Of a DNA stretch of 64,000 nucleotides, positions 11,144 through 22,159 are shown in pieces. Numbering within the stretch: the stretch's first letter is position 1; every line of letters begins with the position of its first letter. Below the pieces are notes generated by a model. It had not been told where the DNA came from. It was given only the letters and a program-made list of their open reading frames with translations, and searched no databases. Made by a program: the position numbers and the translations under genes. The stretch comes from Lineolata rhizophorae (lineage: Eukaryota > Ascomycota > Dothideomycetes > Lineolatales > Lineolataceae): NCBI GenBank assembly GCA_010093515.1, contig MU001690.1, forward strand, positions 483,916 to 547,915. The letters run 5' to 3'.

Positions 11144-12477
11144 AGAGGCGGCTTCGGCTAGGTTGCGGATGAATGTCCGGGTGCATGGTAGGACACTGGT
11201 TTGAAGCTATTCACCGGCGGAGATTGCGAGTCCTTCCTGCTATCGTTCAAGAAACTCCTCTCTAGGAACGGAATGACCGGGAAACGGTCTTGGCGTGAGA
11301 AATGTAAATACTGAAGCATCAATAAAATTAAGTCTATTCAACAGTGTCTATAGCACGTGGCTGCGTGAAACGATTCTAGGTTGTTACATGTTTAGATGCA
11401 GCGCAGCAACTGAGAACCAGGTACCTCGGTGTGTCGGCACCGATGAAACACCACAGTCGGTGTTTTGAGCTTGTTTCTCGGCGAAACATCAGGATTATGA
11501 GGGGATGGAAAGGTAGCTAGAACGACTGCCTGGCAGGCTAATTGAATAATGGTGAATTCTTAGTCGCATAAGGCTTTCATCAAAAGGCCATTAGGATCTG
11601 TCGGCAGTCTATAGCGGGCACAGCCACTTTTAGAAAATGAATTCCGTACGCTCGGGCGCGACAAAATATCAGCCCATGGGACCATGGCTTAATATATTTT
11701 TGCGGCCTTTGAATGCCCGGTCCCGCACCTGCACTCCGCACTCCGCGAGGCGGGCTGCCTGTTTGGGCCGGCCGCTTGCCGGCCAGACGTCGACGCACAA
11801 AGGGTTTCAGCGGATCGCAGGGATGCATCGAGGCCGCTAGTGAAGCCACAATTAGAAGGCGATTTGATCTGGACACTGTGTGCCGTAGATCAAATGTCTA
11901 GATGGCGCTCGGTTGCAGTGTACATATCTCGTTGACCTCTGCACTTGTGGCGATTCCTTTTGACTCTCATAATCGCAGCGAAACAGTGAGCATAACCCGA
12001 CTCCAATCAGCGTCAGTGGCAGTGGCCCGAACGACTCCGGGCCCCAGCGCTATTTCTGGCTGGTTCCCGTCAGCCGCAGCGCTCGCGGCGCCCAGCCCTC
12101 GCTTGCTCAGCCCTAGCGTGGCTCCGCCCGCGGCCTTTCCCCCCTTGCGTCCTCTGCCTGCCATCTCCGCTTTGTAATTGCCCCATATTATTTTCTCGTG
12201 CAAATCCCCAATTCACTGCCTTTCCTTTTAGTCCCTGGGTCCACACGTCGTCTTTTATCTACCGGTGTTTTGCTCTTCTGCAGCGCGCAACTTTCCTTGA
12301 CCGGCTGAGCTCTCCGCGTATGAACCGGTCGCATTCGCATCCGTGTCCGAGCTGTCGCATCTTGTCGCCAACCTTCAAATCAGCAACCGTGGCTTCCTCA
12401 TAGCCGCTGGAGCCCTTTACCAGGGCAAATACACTCTCCTTTGGTCTCTCCCTCGTATTCCGACCGGTCCGACGACA
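11144..12477. other. intergenic: 3' UTR and promoter of the copper ATPase gene
   Basis: No gene is supported. An AATAAA signal at about 11322 may end the upstream transcript. The region 12000-12477 is pyrimidine-rich (for example CTTTCCTTTTAGTCCC near 12220) and looks like the 5' leader of the ATPase gene. The ATPase reading frame stays open back to 12343 but without an ATG before 12478. Confidence 0.5.
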
Positions 12478-15400
12478 ATGGCGCGTTCTCCGTACCTGCC
12501 CGTGTCCACGCAGGACGCCGACGACGACGGCACCGGCGGCGCCGGCGGCAAGCGCCGCGGTAAGGGGTCCAGCGGCGCAGCATCGCCGCAACATATGGCG
12601 ACCACAACGCTCAAGGTCGAAGGCATGACATGCGGAGCGTGCACGTCGTCCGTGGAGAGCGCCTTCAAAGACATCGACGGCGTGGGCGACGTCTCGGTCA
12701 GCTTGGTCATGGAGCGCGCCGTCGTGGTGCACGATCCGGAGAAGGTGCCGGCGGAGAAAGTGCGTGAGATGATCGAGGACCGCGGCTTTGACGCCGAGGT
12801 GCTGTCGTCGGACATGCCGGAGGCGGCGACGGCAGCGACGGAAGAGGAGGACGAGGGGCAAACCGAGGAAGAAGACGGTGAGGGAGGGTCGCTGTTTGTG
12901 ACGGAGTTGTCCGTCGGAGGCATGACGTGCGGCGCGTGCACGTCGGCTGTGGAGGGCGCCTTCAAGGGCGTCCCGGGCGTGGTGTCCTTCAGCATATCGC
13001 TGCTCTCGGAAAGGGCGGTGGTGGAACACGATGCCCAACTCCTCGCGCCGAACCGGATCGCCGAGATCATCGAGGACACCGGGTTCGATGCGTCCATTAT
13101 CGACACCAAGCAGGCGCCAAGGAAGATCGCGCCTAAGAAGTCTCGCCGAAAGCCCAGTTCTGCTCCGACGGTAACGACTACGGTGGCAATCGAGGGAATG
13201 ACATGCGGCGCGTGCACCTCGGCCGTCGAATCGGGATTCAAAGATGTGGACGGCGTCGTTCAGTTCAACATCAGCTTGCTTGCGGAACGTGCCGTGATCG
13301 TACACGATCCTGCGAAGCTATCTGCATCTAAGATTGCCGAAATCATCGAAGATAGAGGATTTGATGCCAAGGTCCTACAGTCAATTGAGAGCTCCGCGTC
13401 TGCGGCCGTTTCCACGGCCCACTTCAAGATGTTCGGAATGCCAGATGCGAAGGCTGCTATGGATCTCGAATCATCGCTCAAATCCCTTCCGGGAGTGACT
13501 GCAGCCACTGTCAACTTTGGTACATCCCGCGCCACGATTTCCCACAAGAGAGCCAGTATCGGCCTTCGTGCGCTCGTTGAACACATTGAAGGTGCCGGAT
13601 TCAATGCGCTTGTTGCCGATGCCGAGGATAACAATAGCCAGCTCGAATCTCTTGCGAAAACCAAGGAGATTCAAGAATGGCGAAATGCTTTCCGCACATC
13701 ACTTTGCTTTGCGATACCCGTCTTCCTGACTAGCATGTTTTTCCCTATGTGCTTGCGATTTCTGGACTATGGCAGATTTCAGCTGATACCGGGATTGTAT
13801 CTCGGAGATGTTGTTTGCTTGGCACTTACTATACCGGTCCAATTCGGCATCGGTAAGCGGTTCTATATCTCAGCGTATAAGTCCCTTCGGCATGCTTCAC
13901 CTACCATGGACGTGCTGGTTGTTTTGGGGACCTCGACGGCGTTTTTCTTTAGCTGCGCGGCCATGATTGTCTCCATCATTACGCCTCCGCATTCTCGGCC
14001 TGGCACCGTGTTTGACACCAGCACGATGTTGATCACCTTCATCACTCTTGGAAGATATATTGAAAATCGCGCTAAGGGGCAGACTTCGAAGGCCCTGTCT
14101 CGGTTGATGTCTTTGGCACCGTCTATGGCCACGATCTATGCGGACCCTATTGCTGCTACTAAAGCCGCCGAAGCATGGAACAATCAGGAGGTAAAGGTTT
14201 CTGGTGAATCATCGCTAGATTCCGTCGAGCAGAAGACCATCCCCTCCGAGCTCATTGAAGTGGGCGATGTGGTCATCCTCCGACCTGGAGACAAGATCCC
14301 CGCGGACGGCACAATCATTAGTGGGGAGAGCTACGTGGACGAGAGCATGGTCACTGGCGAGGCTATTCCTATTCTAAAAAAGCATGGTTCACATGTCATG
14401 GCGGGAACCGTCAACTCAGCTGGCAGGCTTGATTTTGCCGTCACCCGCGCGGGCCGCGACACGCAGCTAAGCCAAATCGTGAGGTTGGTACAGTCCGCAC
14501 AGACTAGCCGAGCTCCGATTCAGCGTATGGCCGATGTCGTGGCAGGTTACTTCGTCCCGATCATTATCACGCTTGGTTTGTCGACCTTCGTGGCCTGGAT
14601 GGTGCTCAGCCATGTCCTTGCCGACCCGCCAACGATTTTCATGGACGAGGAGAGTGGAGGCAAGCTCATGGTCTGCGTCAAGCTGTGCATCTCCGTCATT
14701 GTTTTCGCTTGCCCCTGTGCGCTCGGCTTGAGCACGCCCACGGCCATCATGGTCGGGACCGGGGTTGGTGCGGAGAACGGCATTCTTATCAAGGGAGGTG
14801 CCGCACTAGAAAAGGCCACGAAGATATCCCACGTCGTGCTTGACAAGACTGGAACGTTGACCGTCGGTAAAATGAGCGTCTCGGAGACCTCACTCACTAA
14901 GGACTGGACGGAATCTCCTGAGCGTATCCGCTTGTGGTGGACATTGGTGGGTCTAACTGAGATGGGCAGTGAGCATCCGATCGCAAAAGCCATCGTCCTT
15001 GCTGCAAAGGAGCAGCTCGGCGTTGGCCCAGAAGGGTCCTTTGATGGAAGCATCGGCGATTTCGAAGCCACCGTAGGAAAGGGCGTTTCTGCTACGGTAG
15101 AAGCTGCGATGTCTTCAGGACGTGAACGCCACCGCGTTGTCGTCGGAAATTCTTCCTATCTCCGCTCTCAAGGTATCGAAGTCCCCGCGTCTGCGGAAGC
15201 GGACCCCAAGTCTGCCCTCACTACTCCCACCACTCCGACCGCTCCTCGCAGACCTCACTCGGGCAAGGGCCCGTCCGCAGGAACCACGACTATCCATACT
15301 GCCGTTTATCCCAACTATACAGGCACGCTCGCTTTGTCGGATTCTCTCAAGCCCGCTGCGCGTGCCACTGTCCAGGCGCTCGCTCGCCTGCGCATCTCGT

Positions 15401-16128
15401 GCTCCATCGTGACGGGCGACGCGCTTGAGCCCGCCCTGGTGGTCGCCTCGCAGGTTGGCATCCCGCCCGAGAACGTGCACGCGAGCGCCACGCCCGCCGA
15501 CAAGCAGCGCATCATCGAGGAGCTACAAGTGCCGACCGCACAAGGCGGGCCTGGCGAGTTGGTGGCCATGGTCGGGGACGGCATCAACGACTCACCCGCG
15601 CTGGCGACGTCGGCCATCGGCATCGCGCTCGCGAGCGGCACCGACGTGGCCATGGAGGCGGCCTCCATCGTGCTCATGAAGCCCGACGACCTGCTCTCGG
15701 TGCCGGCGTCGCTGCACCTCTCGCAGGCCATCTTCCGCCGCATCAAGCTCAACCTGCTCTGGGCCTGCGTCTACAACGTCGTCGGTCTGCCCTTCGCCAT
15801 GGGCTTCTTCCTCCCCTGGGGACTCAGCCTGCATCCCATGGCCGCCGGCGCCGCCATGGCCTGCTCGAGCGTCAGCGTCGTCGCGAGCAGTTTGGCGCTG
15901 AGGTGGTGGGGTCGGCCGGGCTGGATGCGCGTCGCGGTGCTGGATCCGGCAGCGGGTATAGATGAGGAGGTCGAGTACAATGTCAAGCCGAGTCATAGGC
16001 CAGGACTAGTGCACGAGTGGATCGTGCAGGCGAGAGAGTGGATGCGGGGAGGGAAGAGGAATAGGAGGGGTGAAGATGATAGGGACGGGGTTGGTTATGT
16101 GCCATTGAGGGATATGGGCGATGTGTAA
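12478..16128 (+). CDS. CCC2: copper-transporting P1B-type ATPase (Ccc2 type)
   Basis: A single 3.65-kb exon encodes 1216 residues. Three heavy-metal-associated domains each carry GMTCGACTS, with the first Cys at residues 52, 151 and 243. A fourth HMA-like fold follows (FKMFGMPDAKAAMDLESSL) without the CxxC pair. The P-type core is complete: actuator loop with VTGEAIP (Thr626), the metal-binding transmembrane motif ACPCALGLSTPTA (Cys745-Pro-Cys747), the phosphorylation site DKTGTLT (Asp789), the SEHP motif, and hinge GDGINDSPA (Asp1034). The CPC motif assigns it to Cu(I) pumps. In fungi Ccc2 loads copper into secreted oxidases in the late Golgi. A Pro/Thr-rich insert of about 35 residues lies before HTAVYPNYTGTLAL. 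No intron is needed. It is convergent with the next gene, 383 bp apart. Confidence 0.95.
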   Translation: MARSPYLPVSTQDADDDGTGGAGGKRRGKGSSGAASPQHMATTTLKVEGMTCGACTSSVESAFKDIDGVGDVSVSLVMERAVVVHDPEKVPAEKVREMIEDRGFDAEVLSSDMPEAATAATEEEDEGQTEEEDGEGGSLFVTELSVGGMTCGACTSAVEGAFKGVPGVVSFSISLLSERAVVEHDAQLLAPNRIAEIIEDTGFDASIIDTKQAPRKIAPKKSRRKPSSAPTVTTTVAIEGMTCGACTSAVESGFKDVDGVVQFNISLLAERAVIVHDPAKLSASKIAEIIEDRGFDAKVLQSIESSASAAVSTAHFKMFGMPDAKAAMDLESSLKSLPGVTAATVNFGTSRATISHKRASIGLRALVEHIEGAGFNALVADAEDNNSQLESLAKTKEIQEWRNAFRTSLCFAIPVFLTSMFFPMCLRFLDYGRFQLIPGLYLGDVVCLALTIPVQFGIGKRFYISAYKSLRHASPTMDVLVVLGTSTAFFFSCAAMIVSIITPPHSRPGTVFDTSTMLITFITLGRYIENRAKGQTSKALSRLMSLAPSMATIYADPIAATKAAEAWNNQEVKVSGESSLDSVEQKTIPSELIEVGDVVILRPGDKIPADGTIISGESYVDESMVTGEAIPILKKHGSHVMAGTVNSAGRLDFAVTRAGRDTQLSQIVRLVQSAQTSRAPIQRMADVVAGYFVPIIITLGLSTFVAWMVLSHVLADPPTIFMDEESGGKLMVCVKLCISVIVFACPCALGLSTPTAIMVGTGVGAENGILIKGGAALEKATKISHVVLDKTGTLTVGKMSVSETSLTKDWTESPERIRLWWTLVGLTEMGSEHPIAKAIVLAAKEQLGVGPEGSFDGSIGDFEATVGKGVSATVEAAMSSGRERHRVVVGNSSYLRSQGIEVPASAEADPKSALTTPTTPTAPRRPHSGKGPSAGTTTIHTAVYPNYTGTLALSDSLKPAARATVQALARLRISCSIVTGDALEPALVVASQVGIPPENVHASATPADKQRIIEELQVPTAQGGPGELVAMVGDGINDSPALATSAIGIALASGTDVAMEAASIVLMKPDDLLSVPASLHLSQAIFRRIKLNLLWACVYNVVGLPFAMGFFLPWGLSLHPMAAGAAMACSSVSVVASSLALRWWGRPGWMRVAVLDPAAGIDEEVEYNVKPSHRPGLVHEWIVQAREWMRGGKRNRRGEDDRDGVGYVPLRDMGDV

Positions 16129-16511
16129 AACTTCCTTCAAGATTTTGTCAACGGAGTTCGATTGGCGTCATCTCTCTTCTGTATTTATTAATTTTATAGG
16201 TATGGTCTGGCAGTAGCGGCGCATTTTCACTGCTGAGATATTTCCTAGTGTTTGTAAGGCCGTTTCTAGCGTACCCATTCTAGCTCTGCTGTGTATGGAT
16301 TGCTATACTCTTAATTACTAGGCTCATGCTGTCACGCGGTGCAGCCTGTTTATTGTCGAGATTCAAGCGTGCACACCGTTTGTAATTGGCCGTCAGGTAC
16401 ATCAGCAAAAGTTCCAAAGAGATATCAAACCCAAATTCCATCACGAAGGACCACGGGCTCGGATTCCGTGCAGAAGCAAAGAAACAACAAGCAAAAACAT
16501 GCGCTTGACCT
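16129..16511. other. convergent intergenic spacer
   Basis: This is the 3' ends of the copper ATPase gene and the leftward membrane-protein gene. It is AT-rich with TATTTATTAATTTTATAGG near 16180, suited to transcript ends. I see nothing else. Confidence 0.5.
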
Positions 16512-18013
16512 TTACGGCACAGATTTCTCGGCTTTTGACCTTCTAGAGTACTCGTCTAAAAGCTTCCGCATCGCAGCTATGCTCTGTTCCTGAGAGAATA
16601 ACGCAGATTCGAAAGCACGTAAAAGTGCAGTGTCTTGTTTTCCTAGCCGGGGTATATCCCTTACAGCCGCTGCGGGTGGGGTCTGCACGGTAAGTTGGAT
16701 CTTACCATGGTTTGTCGTAGGCCCAGGTCGATCGTTTGCGCTTCCCGCACCTCCGTCCACGCCCTCTTGAGAGTTCGTACCTATTGGTTGCGGCTGTTCT
16801 GAAGCAGCAGATTGAAAAGACCCAGCCCTTCGTAGGTGCTCAGTCATTGCAGGTTTAGCCGCTCGTTGCTGAGGTCTAGTGGTGTCTTGCCGTCTATCCC
16901 ACCAAGTTGCAGTGTCGTCTGAGGCCGTAGAAGCGTAAACACCAGCTTCACCTTTTGCCAATAGATCGAGGACGGAGGACACCCCGGCCGGGACTGCTCC
17001 TTGTCTGTTGCGAGCAATCCGGTTTAGGATATGTTTCCACCGACGTATCCATGACAGTTCCAGATCTTTGAGCGTAGAAGGTATGATATAGAGCAACAAG
17101 CTTAGCAATGTACCCACAACGTAGACGATCAGAATGGGGGTGTAGGTCGATTCTGAATTCTCCAAAGTTCGCGTTGCCAGAAAGCCAAAATAAATTCCCA
17201 ACCCGACGAGAAAACTGCTAACAGAAGACTTCAGCAGTATTGTTGGTGATTTGACCATCAGGATCGCAGGCAGGGATGGAGAGTTCCACATATTTTGCGC
17301 TACGAATAGTCGGACTGCCGCTTCGAACGATGCGACCTTCTCGCTGTTATTTGCGCCATCTTCTGGAATGTCTTTGTTGCTTAAAGCGCGGACGAGGCGA
17401 TCGAACTCTGCCTCTAATTCTGTCACCCGTCGAGAGCGTGGTGCGCCGAAGACGGATTTGATTTCTTCAGTTGTATTAAGGCTGCCAAGTTTCTGCTGGA
17501 CTAGACAGGCGAAAAAGACCGATAGGCCGCCTGCTACTAGGCTGAGTACAAAAGCAGCTTCAGCAGACCAGTGCGCTTGATCAAGACCTTGGAGGGAATG
17601 TCCGGTAATAGCTACCTGGGCCATGATTGCAGCCTAAATAGTGGTAAGCAAGCAAGTGTACTATTGCAACTGCAACATTGACTTACTGCAACGGCCAACA
17701 TGGTACAGTCCTGTGACATAGATTCCCGAAGAAGCACAACCGTGTTCTCTTGGGCGTACAATATCCGCCGCTCAACTTGTTCTAGAACGTGATTCGAATC
17801 GGAGAAGACAAATATAAGCGACAATGCCCAAATGATACCATATCGCTTTCGTAAAGCAGAATATTTCTGGCGGAAGCTACGGAAGGTAACAGCTTCCCAT
17901 ATCTTGTGTGGCGTAGGATTCTCAAGTATGAAAGAAGTTATCCAGAGAACAAGGGAACCAATAGAAGATAAGACAAAAATGTTTATAGCTTGGGAAGGAA
18001 TAACTATATCCAT
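16512..18013 (-). CDS. uncharacterised multi-pass membrane protein
   Basis: Two exons (17687-18013 and 16512-17633; 53-bp intron GTAAGT...TTTAG, phase 0) encode 482 residues. I do not recognise a named family. Hydrophobic segments include AINIFVLSSIGSLVLWITSF and IIWALSLIFVF in exon 1, then AAFVLSLVAGGLSVFFACLV, SVSSFLVGLGIYFGFLA and ILIVYVVGTLLSLLLYI in exon 2, so about five membrane passes. Between the third and fourth is a charged loop of about 90 residues with possible coiled coil (RVTELEAEFDRLVRAL). The last 170 residues are polar and rich in Gln, Thr and Pro, ending with an Arg/Lys/Ser stretch. The first ATG is at 18013; the frame is open a little further upstream without an ATG. This layout is typical of fungal plasma-membrane proteins of unknown role. 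Confidence 0.7.
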
Positions 18014-18927
18014 ATCTGCGAAAAAGGTAAGCCAATATTCCAAGCACGTCTCACAAAATAGCTCATTAGTTGGGCTGAGAAGCTTCAGTCAATTACTTCA
18101 GTCAAACAGCGGAAATGAGGGGGTAGGAAGAAGAGGGCTGAGAAATTAAAATCCAGATCCCTTCAGGTCTTTAAGTAGCTTGGGTAGTTCCAGCCTTTCC
18201 ACGCCATCTGGCTAGTGAGATAGTTTTGCCAAGCAAAACTAATCATAGGCCATTCACTGTGTACTTCTTGCCATCTTTATACTTGCACTGCACGACATAG
18301 GTAGTATGTATCACTCAGCAGACTAACGCTATCAATACTTCGTCGCTATTTTGGATAGATTTGGTCTGCACTATTCTCATTGGCACTCTCCACTGATCTT
18401 CATATCTAAAAGCGTATTATTTTCATTCAGAGGAAAAAAAAAGACGAAACAAGGAAAGCTCTATTTGGGGTTGTTGAATTACTGTATACTTGGACCCAGT
18501 GCCGCACCTCAAATAGCTTCGCACCACTTTGACGTGAGAGATGAGAGGTCTCCATAAAGGTCTCCCATTCCGCTGCATCTCTATCAATTGATTGCCCCCT
18601 TAAAAGAAACATGGAAGTCCACGCTACACAGGCTCACCTCCCGCAATCCCACCATCCGCTTCTGTCTATGTCTCTTAGTAAACGTTTTGCTGTATTCTCG
18701 CTCCTCGCGCACACCTCCATTGATGACCTCTTGACTTCTTCTCTACCGCTCCCCTGCTCCCACTCACCACCTCCATTTTCACGTACAGCAGCGCTTCGTC
18801 TAAGCATATCCGCCACAACAACATTTTCACAACACCTGTCGCCAAATCTCTCAATGCAGCAACCTCGTTCACGCCCACCAGCTCGCCCACCGACTCGCCA
18901 ACTACTCCATCAACAGCCGCCACCCAC
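18014..18927. other. intergenic spacer between two leftward genes
   Basis: The left part is the promoter of the membrane-protein gene; the right part, from about 18927 down, is the 3' UTR of the TMA23-like gene. An open frame on the plus strand from 18611 runs into the TMA23-like gene as its antisense shadow. Nothing else is supported. Confidence 0.45.
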
Positions 18928-21693
18928 TCAATGCCGCGCCCTGTCCAACCAATCGCCCAACTTCTGCCTCTCCCCCTTGCCCAACCGCTTCCTCTCCCTC
19001 TTCATCTCCCTCATCTCCCTGCGCGCCTTGCGTCTCGCCTCCTTGATCTCCTGCTTGTTCGGTTCTGCTGTGGCGCCCGCCTTGCGCCGCTCGGCTATGA
19101 GGCCCGCCATCAACCGGTTCTGCACCGCCGTCTTCTTCTCCATGCGTTTGCGCGACCGCTCCTTCTTCGTTAGGGCCACCACGCCGCGCCGCTCCTTGCG
19201 CAGCGCGCGTCGGTGCCGCATCCATTCTAGCCGCGCCTTGCGCTCCGCCTTGGTCAGAGATTTGACGGGACGACCCTCCCAGACCTTGGGGTCGAGGGGC
19301 ACGCCACCTACGAGAGGCGCGGTGCTCGTCTGGAGGATATTGGGGTCTCCGGTAGTGTCGACGACGAAACCGAAAGAGGCGTTGTCCCCCAGTGCGGCTG
19401 CATCAGAAGTGCCAGCATTGGTACCGCTAGCAGCGGCTGGTGCAGCAGTTCCAACCACGGAAGCGGAGACAGTAGACCCGATCAAGCCATTCGTATCAGG
19501 CTTAGAGAGCTCAGCGGCGATTGCGAGAGCGGCAGGGACCTCGCGGCCATCTGACGTAGCCTTCTTTACTTCGCGATGCACAACGTAATCCTCAACGGAA
19601 AGCCCTTTTTCTTCAGCGCGCTTCTTGTACTTAGCAAGACGTGTCTCCGAGATGTTCTCAAGGAGAGGCTTGGTGATAGCCGCAATAGTAGCAGTTGCAG
19701 ACATAGCTGCATCGCCGTTGGTGCCGTTGGCACTAGTGCCAATAGATGAACCCACATCTGTGGCACCGTTCGTCTGCTTCGCTGGTTCAATACCTAACCG
19801 TTTCAAGATTTCCGCATGATCTCGCTCAATTATAGCCTCGCGCCTCAGACGGCGATACTCGCGATTGGTGAGACCGCCGCGCTTTTTGCGGAGCTCAACA
19901 AGCTCGGCTTCGTTCTCAGCGTCTTTCTCCGATTGTTCCTTAGCCATGTGTTCTATCAGCTCTTCATACGTAATGCCTTCCCTCATGGCTTGTGCCTCAA
20001 GCTTGACGCGGCGCTTATCGGCCTTGGTCGGGTACTTATCCACGGGTCCGATGCCAGGAACCTTCTTGACACGGCCCTTGCGCGTAACCGCCAGTTTGAT
20101 CTCATCAGCGCCTGTGGCGATGTCGTCAACTGTCGGCTGAGGCGCGACCTCTTCGCCCGCTTCTGCCGCTTCGTTTGTAGCTGCGGAAGGCGCACCAGCA
20201 GCATCGGCCGCCTTCGCTGCCTTGCGCTCTCCCTCAAGCTTCACGTGGATTTGCTTCTTCATTTCTTTCCTCTCGACACGGCGCTTCTTCTTAGCTTCCC
20301 TCACCTCCTCACGCCTCTTGGCTTTAGCTTCCATCTTGGCCTTCGTCGCAGCGGCTTTGGCCGCGCGTTCGTCCTTGGTGGCCTCACGCTCCTCTCGCCG
20401 CTTCTTCTTACGCTCCGCCTTACGTTCTTGACGAGTCTTCGAGGCTAGGCTGGGAATATAGTCTGGGTCCATCAAAACGCGTAGACGTTCTTTCTCCTGA
20501 CGTTTGGCTTCACGCTTGAGACGTTCACGCTCGTATTTGGCAGCTTTGTAAGTCCTCCTCGTCTGCTCTTCGGGAGATTCGCCGTTCTAGAAGAACCTGT
20601 AAGCCCTAGGAACGTTCCCTTCACTTCGCAAGGGTGACGGTAGGCGCATTGCAACGCGTAGTAGACAAATTTGAGCCAGGATGGGCTGAAACTGGACTCT
20701 TACCTCATCCGCCGCCTGAATCATCCTTGCCCTATCCGCATGCATCCACTTACGATCCTCCTTGGGTACCTTGCTCGGATGTAGCGGGACGGGCCCAAAT
20801 TCGCCCCGGTGGAAGGCAGATTTGACATATGCGTTCGCCATTCTGTCAATCTCTGCCTGCCGGCGTCGATTTTCCTCGGCCTCGTAGTCCCATGTGCCCT
20901 CTGCAATGGCCTTTTCGCGATTCGCAATCGTGTTCTCGAGCGTTGTCTGTTTGCGCGCTTCCTTGCGTCGTTTGCGAATAGCGTCGCGCGATTCTTTCTC
21001 TCGCTTGCGCTTGCGGTCCGAGTACAGGTCAAAATCGAGGTCGAGTTTGAAGTCTGGTGGAAGAGTGGGCACGGGTTTGGTGGTGGGGGCATTGTCCGTG
21101 GAGGGCGGGTCGAGAGCAGTGTCTCCAAACAGGCCATCCCCAAAGGGCACTTTGGATGCGGCCGGGGCCACAGACTCGGTAGCGGATGTCATGGCTGTAG
21201 ACGTAGAGGATGCGTGTGATGATGTGGACTTGGATGTGTGTTCCGAAGACGAGGATAGGTCGCCCTCGGAGCTAACAATTGTGCCTTGAAGGCCTTGACC
21301 TCGGACAAAGAAGTTGTAGAGGCTAGGTTTATTGGCGTTCTTGCCAGACAGTTGTGATAATGCGGTCTAGCCAACGAGGCGAAATGGGGTAAGCAAGGAC
21401 TTCACGATAGCAAGCTTCTGGCCCAACTGATCAAGAAAAGAATCGCAAGAGGGTGGCACAGCGTTGAGAGAAATTACCTCCTTTCCAGTCCCAGCGTTCT
21501 TCAGGCTCTGATCGTAGGCCTGCAGCCACCACTGGTCGGAAGAGACGGCGTGGCCAGCCTTCTGCTTTCCGAGACCGAGGCCGTCCTTCTTGTGCGAGAC
21601 AAGAAGCGGTCGAGCAATTCCGCGGTCCTGCTTGTCGAGGGAGTAGCCCAGTCCACGCCAGCCTTGTCCCTTGAGGTAGGCGGCTGCATCCAT
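18928..21693 (-). CDS. TMA23-like nucleolar G-patch protein with very long charged tail
   Basis: Three exons (21478-21693, 20704-21366, 18928-20586; introns of 111 and 117 bp) encode 845 residues. The start MDAAAYLKGQGWRGLGYSL, then RPLLVSHKKDGLGLGKQKAG and QWWLQAYDQSLKN, matches the fungal Tma23 G-patch domain. Exon 2 opens with the family segment NKPSLYNFFVRGQGLQGTI. Tma23 is a nucleolar protein linked to 60S ribosome assembly; baker's yeast Tma23 is only about 210 residues. Here, after residue 170, come long Lys/Arg/Glu-rich helices (DRKRKREKESRDAIRKRRK; ERKAERKKKRREEREATK) broken by Ala/Thr/Asn-rich linkers. The tail has two or three similar basic blocks, including GGLTNREYRRLRREAIIERD. 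The gene shares a 466-bp divergent promoter with the next gene, which contains an RRPE-like GAAAATTTT at 21812-21820. Splicing into one gene is well supported by frame. Confidence 0.8.
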
Positions 21694-22159
21694 GCGCAGA
21701 TTGACTCTACCGGTTGTAAAGTCAGTGGGGTCGCGGCCTCCGCGCTGTCACTCCCAGGTGCAAAGTGCTGGTGGTAGACACGGGAAGGTGCAGGCGAAGG
21801 CAGCGCTGGCAGAAAATTTTGGGTGAAATCTTGGCGCCTCTCGCTTCGGCCGCGGCTTGGTGGGCTTCGGTTCCGAGCGCTTGGCAGCTACGGAGCCGAG
21901 CCTGCCAAGGCTCTCCGTAGGGGGCCTTGTGCCCAAGCCTTGCGGTCAGAAGGGCTTTGCTTCAAGGCTTCAGCAATGAGAACTATCGTGGGAAGCTTGT
22001 TAAGTTGATCATAATCATCTTTCGTTTTCTCCTTTCCCTTTTTGCACATTCTCTCATTCCTTTCCCGCTGCGAAATGGGCCTTGTGCTCCGTAAATAATC
22101 TTTAGCGTGTCTCCGCAGCCGCATTGCACCGCGCATCCCAAGTGCTATATCCAAGCGCA
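21694..22159. promoter_or_regulatory. divergent promoter with RRPE-like motif and overlapping hairpins
   Basis: This 466-bp region separates the start codons of the TMA23-like gene (left) and the small unknown gene (right). GAAAATTTT at 21812-21820 resembles the RRPE element found before yeast ribosome-biogenesis genes, about 120 bp before the TMA23-like start. At 21880-21909 an 8-bp perfect inverted repeat (CTTGGCAG/CTGCCAAG) overlaps a second pair, CTACGGAG (21888-21895) with CTCCGTAG (21913-21920); the two stems exclude each other. The right part is T-rich (TTTCGTTTTCTCCTTTCCC) as expected of a core promoter. Confidence 0.4.

Noticed and set aside
12259-13305. 348-codon open frame on the minus strand
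   Set aside because: Lies opposite the copper ATPase HMA domains, and its His/Arg-rich product reflects the complementary strand.
18611-19588. 325-codon open frame on the plus strand
   Set aside because: Most of it is antisense to the TMA23-like last exon; product is Ser/Arg/Leu-rich without a domain.
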